From assembly GCF_000699445.3 (NCBI RefSeq), contig NC_067196.1:71183864-71247863 (forward strand): DNA of 64,000 nucleotides, written 5' to 3'. This DNA is from Schistosoma haematobium (lineage: Eukaryota; Platyhelminthes; Trematoda; Strigeidida; Schistosomatidae). Position 1 is the first letter of the stretch. Each line of letters begins with the position of its first letter. Below the pieces are notes generated by a model. That model did not search any database. It saw only the letters and a list, made by a program, of their open reading frames with translations, and was not told the origin of the DNA. Below, piece by piece: positions 24,510-36,672 of this stretch. The translations under genes were made by a program, and so were the position numbers.

Positions 24510-24612
24510 TCTTGTAAGCAGTGATGGATAGTGGCTAGCAGTGGAATCCAGGACGCGCGTTTTGTCTTATTTGAGACTCGTCAGCTGGATACAAGCCAAA
24601 CAATACCAAGTG
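24510..24612 (-). mobile_element. Short family A element with perfect 13 bp target-site duplication
   Basis: The 13-mer aatgactatgatt occurs at 24497-24509 and again at 24613-24625, directly flanking a 103 bp unit. On the minus strand the unit runs from the CACTTGGTATTGTTT terminus into an A-type hammerhead region (CTGACGA, AAATAAGAC) and ends near GCTTACAAGA. The GAAA strand reads AAAA, i.e. the conserved G is A, so cleavage activity is unlikely. The TSD shows that the short unit itself inserted. Confidence 0.88.
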
Positions 24613-25014
24613 AATGACTATGATTGTTTTCTAAAAAATAACGATTTACAAGATGGTATGATATAACGAGAAGTGGAATTATTGATTTCATCAGCTTAAA
24701 TTATAAGGAACCGTTGTTATTTTTTCTTTAAGAAAAGAAGAAGTTAGGTTAATGTGTAAAAAGTTGAATGTTTTAAATCCACATGATTCCACTTAATGCA
24801 TGCGAATCGATTTTTAGAAGAAAAATATTGATTTACTCACTGGTTAGTCTATCAATATGAAGTGTTATTAAACATCCTCATTGGTAGTACATTAAATTTA
24901 CCATCTCTGTATTGATTTCTCGTGAGACTAATGTTTTACCTTTAGTTATAAGTATTGAACAAAATCATATACCGAGTAATATTGTGGTGCGTACTTTGGA
25001 TTCACTTCGTATTG

Positions 25015-25285
25015 CTAACATAAATCTTCCCAATAATATTTATTACTGTAATTGATCAGTCTCCTATTAGCATATGTGCATACTGTGCGTATTGTCTTAA
25101 TTCGAAAGCATTGCACAAACAAGTGGCTATCAGGATCCAGCGGTTATGTTGTTAACGCGATGATATTTGAAGCGAACGGTACTAAGTTTGAGTTCCAGAG
25201 TGAAGTTCTAGGTACATTCGACTGACGAGTCCTAAATAGGACGAAACGTGCGTCCTGTACTCCACTGATAGGCACTATCCATTCT
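25015..25285. mobile_element. Family A element, minus-oriented arm followed by plus-oriented hammerhead half
   Basis: From 25015 to about 25110 the sequence matches the minus strand of the family (attgatcagtctcctattag, catatgtgcatactgtgcg). From 25110 it is plus-oriented, with CACAAACAAGTGGCTATCAG, a decayed tRNA-like part and a hammerhead at 25215-25262. Confidence 0.8.
25215..25262 (+). ncRNA. Smalpha-type hammerhead with intact core
   Basis: The core strands are CTGACGA (25222-25228) and GAAA (25243-25246). Stem II is GTCC/GGAC with an AAATA-type loop, and the cleavage triplet is GTC at 25252-25254. Stem I (ATTCGA against CTGTACT) has mismatches next to the core, so folding is weakened although all catalytic residues are present. 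Confidence 0.75.
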
Positions 25286-25496
25286 ATCTACTTTGCATGT
25301 TCTATGTCTTCTATTCTGAGAAGATTATTTCTAACAAACTTGTTATAGACAGGTCATTATTTCATTTATATAAGGCATGTTTTTTATCTGGTGTTAGTAG
25401 ACAATGGTGATTACATGAAACTCCTCACACAACTTGTTATTTGATCAAGTTATTAATCAACCTAGAATTTACGTAAAATAATTAATCGGAGTTTTT

Positions 25497-25729
25497 AATA
25501 AGCAAAGATGGATAATGGCTTGCAGTGGAATCCAGCACGCGTGTTTCGTCCTATTTGTGATTTGTCAGCTGGATAAACCTGCATCTCATTATCCATCTTT
25601 CCTTACAAAAACTTATGAATTAAGACAATATCGAGACATACTCCCAGTATGCACATATGCCAATAAAAGACTGATTAATTTCAGTCTTAAACCTCATTGG
25701 GAAGATACAAGCAAAACAATACCAAGTGA
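25497..25729. mobile_element. Family A chimera with perfect 16 bp target-site duplication
   Basis: The 16-mer attaatcggagttttt lies at 25481-25496 and 25730-25745. Between them a minus-oriented hammerhead end (gatggataatggcttgcagt ... cagctggat) is joined to a plus-oriented body that ends at the family terminus AATACCAAGTGA. The hammerhead core strand reads CTGACAA and stem II is broken. Short reading frames here are spurious. Confidence 0.9.
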
Positions 25730-27060
25730 ATTAATCGGAGTTTTTCAAATTTTTCATCAACATAATAGATGAAAGGAGCAATTTGTAGGTCGACAAATAA
25801 AATAGGAGCCTAAGGATAATAAGTTCATTATGTTTCGATCATAATTTACCCCGTACTATTTTTCATTCAATTTTAGCTAACTAAAGAATTCATTCTGTGA
25901 TAAAACATTAATCAATTAACTAATCTAGATATCTCAAAATTGTTACTTCTGCATTTAGGAATTAAAGTCACAGTGACATTTTAGGGAACAGAAATAAAAA
26001 CTTCTGGACAACGCAATAGACAGCATATCATTTATGTTACAAATAGAACAATAAATGGTAACCAAGTTGTCTATCTCTTGTGAAATACTGTTACTTGGAT
26101 AATCAATTAACTAGAAAATATTAAACACTTTACGCTCAATGCAATCACATTCGGCTGAAGTACTGAACACTGCGAACCGTTATTCTTATCTCTCACAACT
26201 AAAATATATACCGAACATTTCAAGTTCTATACGAAACAAGGATTTTGATGATATATTTTCTAATTTAATTACCTACACAGTTCTTTAATCTTCGATATGT
26301 CATTGAAAAGTTAATGTTAGGTTAACTTAACTGAGAGCCTTCATACGAATACTAACTAGAAGTAAGATGCTCTGGTTAGATTAGTTTTATAAGTTCAGTT
26401 GGTCACCTTTCATTGCACTAAACTTAACTAACAGAGGTAACAATATAATATTCTCTACTTCAATATGTATTACATGTAACACAATATTATCTTAAACAAG
26501 TATAAGAAACCAAAATCAGTAAGTGGTATTTTTAAATTTAAGATTACATTTTACTATGTACAACAAGCAAGTTAGTGTATAGTTTAAGTTTGAATTCAGT
26601 GAAGACACAATCATAACACCCTGTATATTTCCTATTATCGAATAACTGAATCTAACCCCTTCACTGATCATGTCCTTAATAAATAGTATTACAATGTTTA
26701 ATTAAGGACACTGTATGACTCTTTTTTCTTCTTCTAAACTAAAAGCATATGACCATAAAAACCGAAAGTAAAATGAAATCCTAAATGAATATCCTACAAA
26801 AATAATTATTCTAAAATGTGAAACATTTCATTTACAAATAAGGTAATTGGTGTCGTATATATATATATAAGAAATAGAATTGGGAACAGCTGTTTATCTC
26901 TACTTTTACATAATTCTGCTTAGTGTTAATTAGTAAACAAATACATCTTCGAGATTTCATTTTCCCAAATTAGATAATGACACAAAATTCATCCATGGAA
27001 TACAATTCAATTCTCAATAAGTCTAAGTTTCGAAAGATTTCTTAATTAAGATTAGTAATT

Positions 27061-27343
27061 CACTAATTGAATTCGTGAGTCAATTAAAGCTAGACCACCA
27101 TGGAAAACCTGGAAGCTCTGGACAGCCGTTTTGTCCTAGTATGGGACTCCTCAACAGTGAGAACCCACAATCCCGCCCTGTAAGATCGATAAGTTCTGGG
27201 TTTGAATCTCGCGGGGGGGGCAGGATCGTGGATGCGCACTGCTGAGGAGTCGTCCAGTGCTTCATGGTTTTCCATGGTGGTCTAGCTTTGACTCACGAGT
27301 TCAATTAGTGAATTACTACAATCTCCACAAAATCCCTCCGTGG
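27061..27343. mobile_element. Family B compact inverted element with 9 bp flanking repeat
   Basis: The 9-mer ttagtaatt flanks the element at 27052-27060 and 27344-27352. The termini are inverted (gaattcgtgagtcaattaaa / gactcacgagttcaatt). A tRNA-like remnant lies between. The minus-strand hammerhead (about 27112-27158) has core TTGAGGA and AAAA, and the plus-strand one is deleted after CTGAGGA, so both are dead. Short reading frames here are spurious. Confidence 0.82.
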
Positions 27344-28009
27344 TTAGTAATTGAGTTGATAATTTTTTCACTTTAAATAGGTCACTACCGATCTTTTGTT
27401 TCCGTAATGATTTGTAATAATAATTATGATCAATGTTTGTCACGAAAGATTTAAGTTAAATCCTGTATCAAGAATGAACACTGATGAAAAGTTATAAAAT
27501 AGACTAAAATAATTGACAACAAGTGTTTGATTTATATATATGTATATATCGAATTCTTATCCTGTATACCAATGATAAGTATATAACTAATGACGTTTAT
27601 CACATGAAACTATTAAATTGAAAACTTGAAGCTAACTTTATCGTGAACCAATAAGGTAGATGGATAATCATAAAAAATAAAAACTATCGCAAATAGTTAT
27701 TTGAACCTACATCAAGACTTTTTGGTAGTTAACACTCGCAATACTACATAATAGTCATCTATTACCTAGAGTTATAAAGTTAAAATTCAGTAGATTTTTC
27801 TTAAATCTCAAGTCAGTAGGTTATGTAACATAGCTAATATTCAACGTTAGTGGTTGGGTATTCACTTCACTTCACAACTGATTGACCTCATATTTACCAG
27901 TGGCGAGAATATAAATTACAGACGAGCCTATAAAAATCGAATAAGTTATTTCGGAGTCATGAGGCCTATTTCAGTAAGTGATGCACACATATAATCGTTT
28001 TACAGCGGA

Positions 28010-28785
28010 TTTCAAAAAGGACGTTATAGTTGAGCGGCTACAACAGACGGAATTACTTAGAAGCTCCATTATTTATTATAAAGGTGCTCAAACGATTGAC
28101 AGAGTGTCTAGACTATCATGATGATGTAGTATTCCTATGCGATATATTTTGGAGGAGAAAGTCTTCAGGAACGAGAACATTTTTGTCTAATCCTGATTTA
28201 AAATAAGACAGGTTATGCTAATTGTTATTGGCAGTTGGCTGGTGCGAGTACTGTGAAGGTATACGTGTAGTAAAGATGACGAATTTGAATCAGTGGTTCG
28301 GAGCAATCGTGAGAATCGTACTAATCAACAAAACGGTAGCTAGAAAATACGAACTCTATAGAGGAGAAAGTGTGAGAGAAAACACGGTTGGTATTAGTCC
28401 CTCAAATATACTAGGCAGTTCTCTGATATATATGATAGATTATTCCAAGAGAGTCATTTCCGGTACGTCGGAAACCGACAGGATGCAACCCTGATACCAA
28501 TTGTGTAGGGGCATATGCAACTGAGTACCATTATATACACAGACGACTGAGGGATATATAGATGCCCATTTAGACTCGGTTACGTACACTGTGTCTTTAT
28601 TGACACTAGACATTTTTAGACCCCACAACAGGAGTCCACATCAGCAATACAAAATCAATGTGGTCAAGGCTAAAAAAAATTTTGCAACTTCATCTCAGCT
28701 TCAAAATTTATCAGTTGCGGGGTCACATAGATGAGTTCTTGTACCACAACTTCTTACAAGCTGTTAGTCTACGGCATGAAATTTA
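28010..28785 (+). pseudogene. Merlin (IS1016/ISXO2-like DDE) DNA transposase remnant
   Basis: Segments in shifting frames match ISXO2-type transposases. LSTIIYTDD at 28521-28547 corresponds to the region of the second catalytic Asp and is followed at once by a stop. FLDPTTGVH starts at 28613 in another frame, followed by MWSRLKKIL and LRGHIDEFLYHN. In family members the HT.TIEN.WSRLK segment supplies the catalytic Glu. Here it reads HISNTKSMW, with Lys in that position. Frameshifts and stops show the copy is inactive. Merlin elements are known from Schistosoma mansoni. Terminal inverted repeats were not identified, so the borders are approximate. Confidence 0.75.
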
Positions 28786-29776
28786 ATTTTTATATTAGAT
28801 TTTGGAAATCTATTGATCAAACTGCCTGGGTAATGAACTTAAGTCGATTGACTCAAATTCACTCATAACCCAAATATTATAACATTTGTGTAATTACTTT
28901 TCATTCGATAACATAAAATATCTATCACACTGCTCTTTAAATGGTTGTTGAATATAACCTCACTGATTAAAAAATTCTGGAATAAGAAATATACTCTTCC
29001 AAGAGCACGTTTAATACACATTTTGTCTTTTTATTTAGTTCCATACTATGATAATGATTTGCATATGTTATATATTGGTTAGGGAATGAAACTCAAGACA
29101 AATATTTTATCCTATTCAAGACTTAGCAATTATACTTCCTTGTTTTTAATTCTTTTTATTTCCGTCCGGTATCTAACCATATCCATAGTATTATCTGCAT
29201 AACTAATTATTAGCTAAAGTCACAATTTAATCCGAAAAACATATATAATGAACATGATCTATTATAAAGGTTTATACTCTCTTATTGTTGATAATTATTG
29301 ATGAATCAATTCGTTTATGATTATAGATAGATTCAGCTAGTCTGAAACATACACATTCTAAGTTATACCCTTACCTACTAATAAAATAACAATTATAATT
29401 TACTTAACTAGACTTTATTGGTGAATGATGATTTCAAACTTGGCACCAATGACATCTGTCGAATTAGAATAATTAATTATCAGATTTATGTCAATCAATT
29501 TATAAATTAATAATAATAAATTTCTTGATTTAATGAATCAATTATGAAATCATAATTCCTCTTAATGAATCAACAACAAAAAAAGTTTTTCGAGTTTTAA
29601 TGTTTCCATTCAATAAAAGTTGGAATCAATTGACTTAGTGAAAGATAAACCATATTTGGTCAAGAGTAATTATTAATTTCTTATTCACTCATTCCATTTC
29701 AAACCTTGCCGCTATTTTACTGTCTCACCCTTCCAACTTTGCTAGTCTTGTAATTATTCATCATTGTTATTGCTTT

Positions 29777-29818
29777 CATTATTATTATTATTGTTATTAT
29801 TATTATTATTATTATTAT
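29777..29818. repeat. ATT trinucleotide microsatellite
   Basis: About 14 ATT units with one interruption (GTT). Confidence 0.95.
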
Positions 29819-30227
29819 CCAACATAAACGATGATGGTGATGATGGACATCTAGAGTTCTTCAAGGTAAGATGGATAAAAAAATAATAAACGAGGGTTAG
29901 GAAAGATAGAGAGATAGGTAGATAGATAAATAAGTTGGGAAGAAGGAAAGATATATTTTCCTGGGAAGTATAAGGATTTTTTTCTACCGGTGATTATCTA
30001 CTTACAAATAAACATACACAAATATATACCTATGTATAACACACAAAGAAGTATTCACATACAAAAAATGGTTCAATGGAAATATTACTAAATAGAACCG
30101 TTTTCATGTGTATATGATTAAGCATGTATATATATAGATAAATCTGTGTACATCCTGTTTACTTCAATTACTTACCATGTTAAATAGATTCAAGCTTAAA
30201 TGAGCTACAAATTCAGTTTTTAACTTT

Positions 30228-30229
<2 letters not shown>

Positions 30230-30260
<31 letters not shown>
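30230..30260. repeat. TA dinucleotide microsatellite
   Basis: Uninterrupted (AT)n of about 31 bases. Confidence 0.95.
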
Positions 30261-30263
<3 letters not shown>

Positions 30264-30584
30264 ATGTAAAGGCAAAAAAAATCTGTGTTTCTATTCATTT
30301 CATAGACATATATGCGCTTCTTTATTGAAATAGTGTTCAATCAATAAAATATTTTACTTTAAAATAGATAACTTCTCTTATTTCACTGTTAAACGCTAGG
30401 ATTGTAATATATCCGTTTTATGATGTAACTGTGGTTAATCCATCTTTGAATGCATAGATCTTATTGAATTCTTTTAATCAGTTTTAAAATAAGTTTCAAT
30501 GGTCTATTTATTTAATTATCTGTATATTGGTTAATTATAACAATATAAAATAATTTGTAATCAGAAAGATTCTAAATTAAAGGT

Positions 30585-30965
30585 AGATAGTGGCTAACAG
30601 TGGAATCCACAATGCGCGTTTCGTCCTATTTGGGACTCGTCGGCTGGGTATGCCTGCATTTCAGTGTTGATGTTCACTCCGAGACTCGAACCCACTACCG
30701 TTCGCTTCCAATGTCATCGCGTTATCCACTTAGCCACTGATTCCTGACAACCACCCGCTTGTGCAATGGGATGAAGTTTAAATTCTATTGATATTGTTTA
30801 CTCGTATCGTCCCATTATTATTTATTCATCTTTGCTTATAAAGCTTGCGAATTAAGGTAATATCGAAACAGTCCGCACAGTATGCACATATGTCAGTAAG
30901 AGACTGGTCAATTGCAGTCCTAAATAACAGTGGGAAAATACATGTAAAGAACATCAAGTGAATTT
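30585..30965 (-). mobile_element. Family A (Smalpha-like) element, minus strand, near full length
   Basis: On the minus strand a tRNA-like A box (GTGGATAACGCGATG) and a B box (GGTTCGAGTC-like) precede a hammerhead region. Its core strand is CCGACGA, its GAAA is intact, and the cleavage triplet is altered to ATT. The body continues to about 30960. The ribozyme is predicted inactive. Confidence 0.85.
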
Positions 30966-33639
30966 AATAGAATATAAATTATTTTATTCATGATACATTA
31001 AAATCTCCCTGTAATACAAAAAACATGAATCTGTTCTCTTAATAGCATATTGCCGTTTGGTGTTAAGATGAGGCGATAAAACTTTCTGCTATAATGGAAA
31101 ATGATAGAAATTTGAACTAAATGAATATTAGAAGTTATCATGTCACATACAATCATTGTGATGAGATCTTCCACATTTGATTGAATCTAAGCAGTTGCCT
31201 CTCATTCAGCTATAGTAAAATATGTATATACTAAGTTTGTGATACCCTACAGTGAAAATTATTCATATGGAAATATACATTTGACTTTATGAGATCATAA
31301 ATTTTAGATATTTTAAATTGATTACTTTGAGTAAACACAAAATTGTTTTCTATTAACTACGAATTTCCTAATTTTCCTACGGATAATATAAAGTAATTTA
31401 AAACTCCTTTAGTTAAATCACCATAGTAACGAGAATTTAAGTGTAACTCCAAAAATTATATTTTGTATGTTATAACATGTATATACGAAATTATTATGAT
31501 TTTCATTTGAACTAACCGATATTCAACATTTATCTCGTATTGTTGACTGATAAGTTGAAGTAATCAACTTTCAAATAACCTGGATGATAGATTAGTAAAT
31601 TACTTCACTTACTACTATTTAGACAGTCAAGAAATATTTGTAACTATTGCATGAAAAGTATATCTCAAAATTTCAGTAATTTAAGGGTATATTTGATAAT
31701 TTCATCATTCTTTTTAAGCACTTGGATATTGATTACACTTATTATTGTATGTTTACAACAATCTAATTATGTTTTCAGATGTAGACTATTAGAAAAATGT
31801 TGATTAAATTGTAAAGAATATTTCGCTTCATAAATTAATTTATCCAGACAGAATTATAAGATAAATCTTAACTTAGACTTAAGCTACGTTTGTCATCTGA
31901 GGAAATATTGTAAACCAATAAGCACTGGACAGGTAGCATGGTACTGCATATACAAACTATGTTTACTATCATTTCATGTGTGTGGAACATATTTATAAGC
32001 ATAAGACGTGTAAGAAAGCTTCAATCATATTGTATAAAGTCTAATAATTTATAGACAAGGAAAGATAATTACTTGATGAGCACTTTAGTATGTATTTTTG
32101 AAAACGAATATCACAGTTCAGAATACAAGAAACGTCTCCGTTATCTTGCATGTATGAACATATAGCTTACACAATATACTGCGTTATTCGATAGAAAAAT
32201 GTGCAGAAAGACGAATAATATCTCACGTGAATCTATCAGAATCTGGTGTCATTCCATTGGGTTGATAACTAATGGAAAACATGAGGCATAATGGTAAATC
32301 TAAATAACGGTAGTTACAAACACTACCTTCAGTCTCATTAACCAGTTATGTTCTACACGTGTCTTCAGATGATAACTTGGTACTTATTCATATATCATGA
32401 TTCTAAAGATAAAACCATATACAATCAGACTAGTTTTCAATAAAAGGATTTATATTACTGTCACTACATAGCACATTTTATTCAGTTATCCTGCAACAAT
32501 TCAATAATTTACGTCATAAAATTCTCGCTAAAAACTATGTTCATTCAGAATAAGATGTTTGTTTATCAGTAACAAATTTTGCAGAAAAAACAACTGATAA
32601 TAGACAAAATGCTCCTAGAAATTCTTATTACTAAGCCTCGGAAACGTGTTTTAACATAATTAGTCAAATGATTCTGTTCTATTTTAAATTTGTTCACACA
32701 TAGAGTGCGTCGAAGTGCATTAATTAGGAAATGGTAAAGTTATTGTGTGCATATTTGTAAACGGAGATGTGTTGATGTATGTGTAAGAGATAGAGAGTCT
32801 GGAAGATGAGGGAGGGGACTTTAGTCACTATTAACTGGATAGAGGCTAATCCAGCTGTTGTTCATTAAAAAAAATAATCTTCCACTTTCTTTTACCATAT
32901 TTTTTCTTCCTCTACGTTGATAATACAAGTATATATTTATATAATTTACAAAATGGGTTGTTTTTTAATATGCATACATGTGTGGATTAGGCACAGTTGG
33001 CGTTATTTTTGTTCCTTAGTAAAGCAGCATGTAACACATCGATTATAGGTATTTCTATATTTTAAGCCAAGCGTTTATGATTGATCTTTCTTAAAAGAAA
33101 AGTTTCGGGAATTTTGTTATTTTTGTAATTGGGGAAGTGGTTAACTTCCCTTACCACACGAAACCTTATAATCATATATAAACTTGTGTGTTTGTGTACA
33201 TATACATGTGGGTGTGTATGCATAAGTTGGATCCTGTCAACAAGTATTCAGCATAATTTTAGACTAGTTGGTATATAGGGGTATAGCGTTTTACGTACAC
33301 ATACACGGCATTAAACTTGATAAAGGTAATATATGCTGCCCACATTCTTGGTCTTCTTTAAAAATATAATCTGTCAATCAGGTTTAGTTAGTTTAATCAT
33401 GTTCCTACAAAATACTGTGCCGAGAAAGATAGCTGTATTGATGATTAAAATGTAGGGAATTTAGTCAATAAAAACGAAAGTTGGTTTATAAGTTAGTGTT
33501 TTAACATTATAACTTGTTGCTATCCGAATCAATCTATAAATAGATTTTTCAACCTGAAAAATTGGAAAATAATTGGTTTTTAGTTGATGCAATTATAAAT
33601 AGCCAGTAGAAAATTTGATATAAACATTTACCCACAGGT

Positions 33640-34035
33640 TCAGTTGGTAATGTTTGCTTGTATTATCCCATTGATGTTTAGGACTGTAATTGATCAGTAT
33701 CATGTTGGCATATGTGCATCCTATGCGAACTGCCTTGATATTGCCCTAAGTCACAAGCATTAACAGTAAAGATGGATGGTGGGTAAGAGTAAAATCCAGG
33801 ACATGCGTATTTTGGACTCGTCAGTTGGGTGTACATGCATCCGAGTCGACGTTCACTCCGGGACTCAAACACAGTACCATTCGCTCCAAACACTATCGTG
33901 TTATCTGCTTAGCTATTGAGTCCTGATAGCCACTTGCTTGTGCAATGGAGTGAAGTTTAAATTCATTTGTAGTGATTGTTTGAATCTTCCCATTGATGTT
34001 TGCGTCTGTGATTGATCAGTCTCTCACAGGCTTTA
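33640..34035 (-). mobile_element. Family A (Smalpha-like) element, minus strand, with duplicated terminus
   Basis: The terminal motif (cttgtat..tcccattgatgtt.ag.actgtaattgatcag) occurs at about 33655-33700 and again at about 33975-34020, bracketing one tRNA-like plus hammerhead unit of about 325 bp. This suggests a head-to-tail monomer junction. The hammerhead retains CTGACGA, but a deletion removes most of stem II and the GAAA. Confidence 0.8.
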
Positions 34036-34829
34036 ACTACTCTATTACAAGCTACATCTACATGAATTGTTTTTTAAACCATTTTGCAGATAAATTATGA
34101 AAACAAATGAACGAAATAATAAGTTCATAAAACCCTAGTATTTTAATATAATCACAGTACGGTTTGAACAACCACTTGGTAAAGCGAACTTCAAACGTGT
34201 GATACGGCGGTTTTATGCAATAATTTACCATGTAATGCATGGATATTCTACTCATATCCATCAACTTTGTTTACGAAACATGTGATCAAGAGCAACTGAA
34301 GTTGTTAGTCGCAAACTGTAGAATCTAAGTTCGGGATTTTAGATGACATTGAAATCATGGGTGTTATTTCCATTCTATTCCGGGTTTGTCACGTGAATCT
34401 AACTGGGTCACAATATTGATATCAACTCTCAGTACAAACACCCATGAAAATACTTACGCATAAACATGGAAGTCTATTTCACATGATGATTTAATAATTA
34501 CTTGAGAGAGATATTTCATTATTTAAATGTGCACAATCCAATGCCCTCATCTGTAGTAAAATGTTTTTCAACAGAATAAATAAAAATTAAAAGTAAATCC
34601 ACTTAACTGAGAGATGAATATTACTTTTAATGTGTAAATCAGTAGTCTGTATCATTGAAACCAAGTTAATTAGTCTATAATAACTTGCTTAAAATACATT
34701 TCATTTAAGAATAAAACCATCCAGTCAGTTCATTCAAATTGAGCTAAATATTATACGTTTCAAATGTCAATTAAGAGATTATTTCTTAGTATTTTGAGAC
34801 AAATAAATAAACTAATTAAGTTGTCAGTA

Positions 34830-35075
34830 GAGATGATAGTGGCTAGCAGTAGAATCCAGGACGCGCGTCTCATCCTATTTAGGACTTGTCAGCTGGATGT
34901 ATCTGCATCCTAAATAAAATGAAACGTTCTTCCTGGATTCCACTATTAACCACTATCATCTCTGCTTATAATGCTTGTGACATGAGGTAGTATCGAGGGA
35001 ATCTGCACAAGATGTACATATATCAATAAGAGACTGATCAATTACAATCTTAAATATCAATGAACAGATTCAAAC
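34830..35075. mobile_element. Family A palindromic pair of hammerhead ends
   Basis: A minus-oriented hammerhead end (gatgatagtggctagcagta ... tggatgtatctgcatcc) is followed at once by a plus-oriented one (tcctggattccactattaac then cactatcatc). The two form an inverted repeat with arms at about 34833-34865 and 34948-34980. A plus-oriented body follows to about 35075. The minus copy has core CTGACAA and GAGA, so it is dead. Confidence 0.78.
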
Positions 35076-35110
35076 AAACAAATAAAAAAAATTAAAACAA
35101 TTAATTCCTT

Positions 35111-35532
35111 TCAAAAGGGGTTTTATGGAGATTTTAGAAATTTCAATAGTTAAAATCATGAGTCAATTGAAGTTAGACTACCATGGAGAACTTGGAAGCA
35201 CTGGAGGACCGTTTCGTCTTTGCGTGGGATTCCTCAGCAGTGCACATCCACGATCCCGCCTCCTTCGAGATTTGAACCCAGGACCTAACAGTTTCGCACA
35301 CGAGCGCTTAACCATTAGACCATTGAGCCGGCATCCAACGTGTTAATGTCTAACTTCAACTAGTCCACGGAAATGCTCCACCGTACACCATTGTCTTTAG
35401 TGAGCTGATATCTCACCACAGACCTGGTTGAACTGATGAAGAGTCCCATAGTAGGTTGAAACGACAGTCTAGTGCTTCTAGGTTTTCCGTGTTGGTCTAG
35501 CTTCAATTGACTCATGAGTTCAACAACTGAAA
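35111..35532 (-). mobile_element. Family B element, near full length
   Basis: The left end (caaaaggggttttatggaga) and inverted termini are present. Minus-strand tRNA-like boxes (A box GGCTCAATGGTCTAATGG, B box GGTTCAAATC) are clear. A hammerhead lies at 35199-35242. No clean target-site duplication was found. Confidence 0.85.
35199..35242 (-). ncRNA. B-type hammerhead motif, core intact, stem II weak
   Basis: On the minus strand CACTG, CTGAGGA, GAAA and CAGTG are all present. Stem II (ATCC against AGAC) has two mismatches and the cleavage triplet is CTC. Activity would be reduced. Confidence 0.55.
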
Positions 35533-36479
35533 TTAGACAATTTGTTAATAAAATGTATTAAAAGTTAGTAAAACCTTTTCTCTCCAAAGAAAAAAAAGAT
35601 TATCATTAAAATTTATCATTTTTTTGCATGTACTTTGTTTTATATTTTGATAAAAAATTTTGTGAAGATAAATGTCATAATATAATAAATGAATAGTGAA
35701 TAAGTTAAATATGGAGAATATACCCTGTTTTATAAGCTGGGTATTAAAATTGGGACAATTTTTTCCTCTCTCAGTAATATAACAATAATAAAGAATAAAC
35801 AATGATGGTTTCTCTTGAGTCTTTTTTTTAAAAAACAAATTGTTTCGCTTGATTACCAGACCGACAAATAAAAGGAATAATTAAATGATTTGTATCTAAG
35901 TAAAAGAAATAATGATGGTTCATAAGAGAGTTTATTTAAAAAGATAAACAAATAAGCATTCGAGCTAGAAATGATACAAAATGATATTGTTTGAATGATA
36001 AACAATTACAATTTATAGATGATTATCATTTTTAAATGATCTATGAATAGAAATATTTTATTATCCTTAAAAGGGAATCCACTTAAGTCAATAAAAACTT
36101 CTGTTTACCATTTGCCGATCTTTTAGATAACTTATTCATAAATAGAAATAGGAAAGTACACTCTTTTGAAACTTGTCATTCACAAGAAGAATTTTAATCA
36201 TTTCTAAAGAGTGTTCATTTTAAAGTATCTAAAAATAAGTGTATTGATAATAATATGTCACAGCCATAGTGATCAACATTTATAAAACACATAGTACGCT
36301 ATTATTTCTTTGTTAACACTCTTAAATACATGATGTAAATAGAGTCGTTTTTTTCATCAAAAGTTAATTGGTGTTGATTTCATTATGGTTAATCATGCTT
36401 TACTGAATAGTTTGTCATTAACAATTAAATTATGTACAGTTTGTGCTAGGTTTGAAGCTATCACGAGTTCACTTAATCT

Positions 36480-36612
36480 GTGAACGAGAACAAAGACTCA
36501 GTGACCAAAGACCAGTAAGCTAGCTATTTGATGAGTCCCAACCCCGCTGACTAGAGGGAGAAGTCCAAGCTTGGAATGGGAAAGTATATTCTGCAAACCG
36601 CCAGAAAACAAG
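36480..36612. repeat. Unclassified GC-richer segment ending in an AT microsatellite
   Basis: About 130 bases (aagactcagtgaccaaag ... accgccagaaaacaagcgag) stand out by GC content and border a long AT repeat at 36637. This is possibly a transposon end. No coding sequence. Confidence 0.35.
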
Positions 36613-36633
36613 CGAGTCCACAAACACAATTCA

Positions 36634-36636
<3 letters not shown>

Positions 36637-36670
<34 letters not shown>
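36637..36670. repeat. AT dinucleotide microsatellite
   Basis: Uninterrupted (AT)n of about 34 bases. Confidence 0.95.

Positions 36671-36672
<2 letters not shown>

Noticed and set aside
28222..28494. Intact 90-codon frame as a separate gene
   Set aside because: It lies inside the Merlin relic, and the recognisable transposase blocks continue in other frames on both sides.
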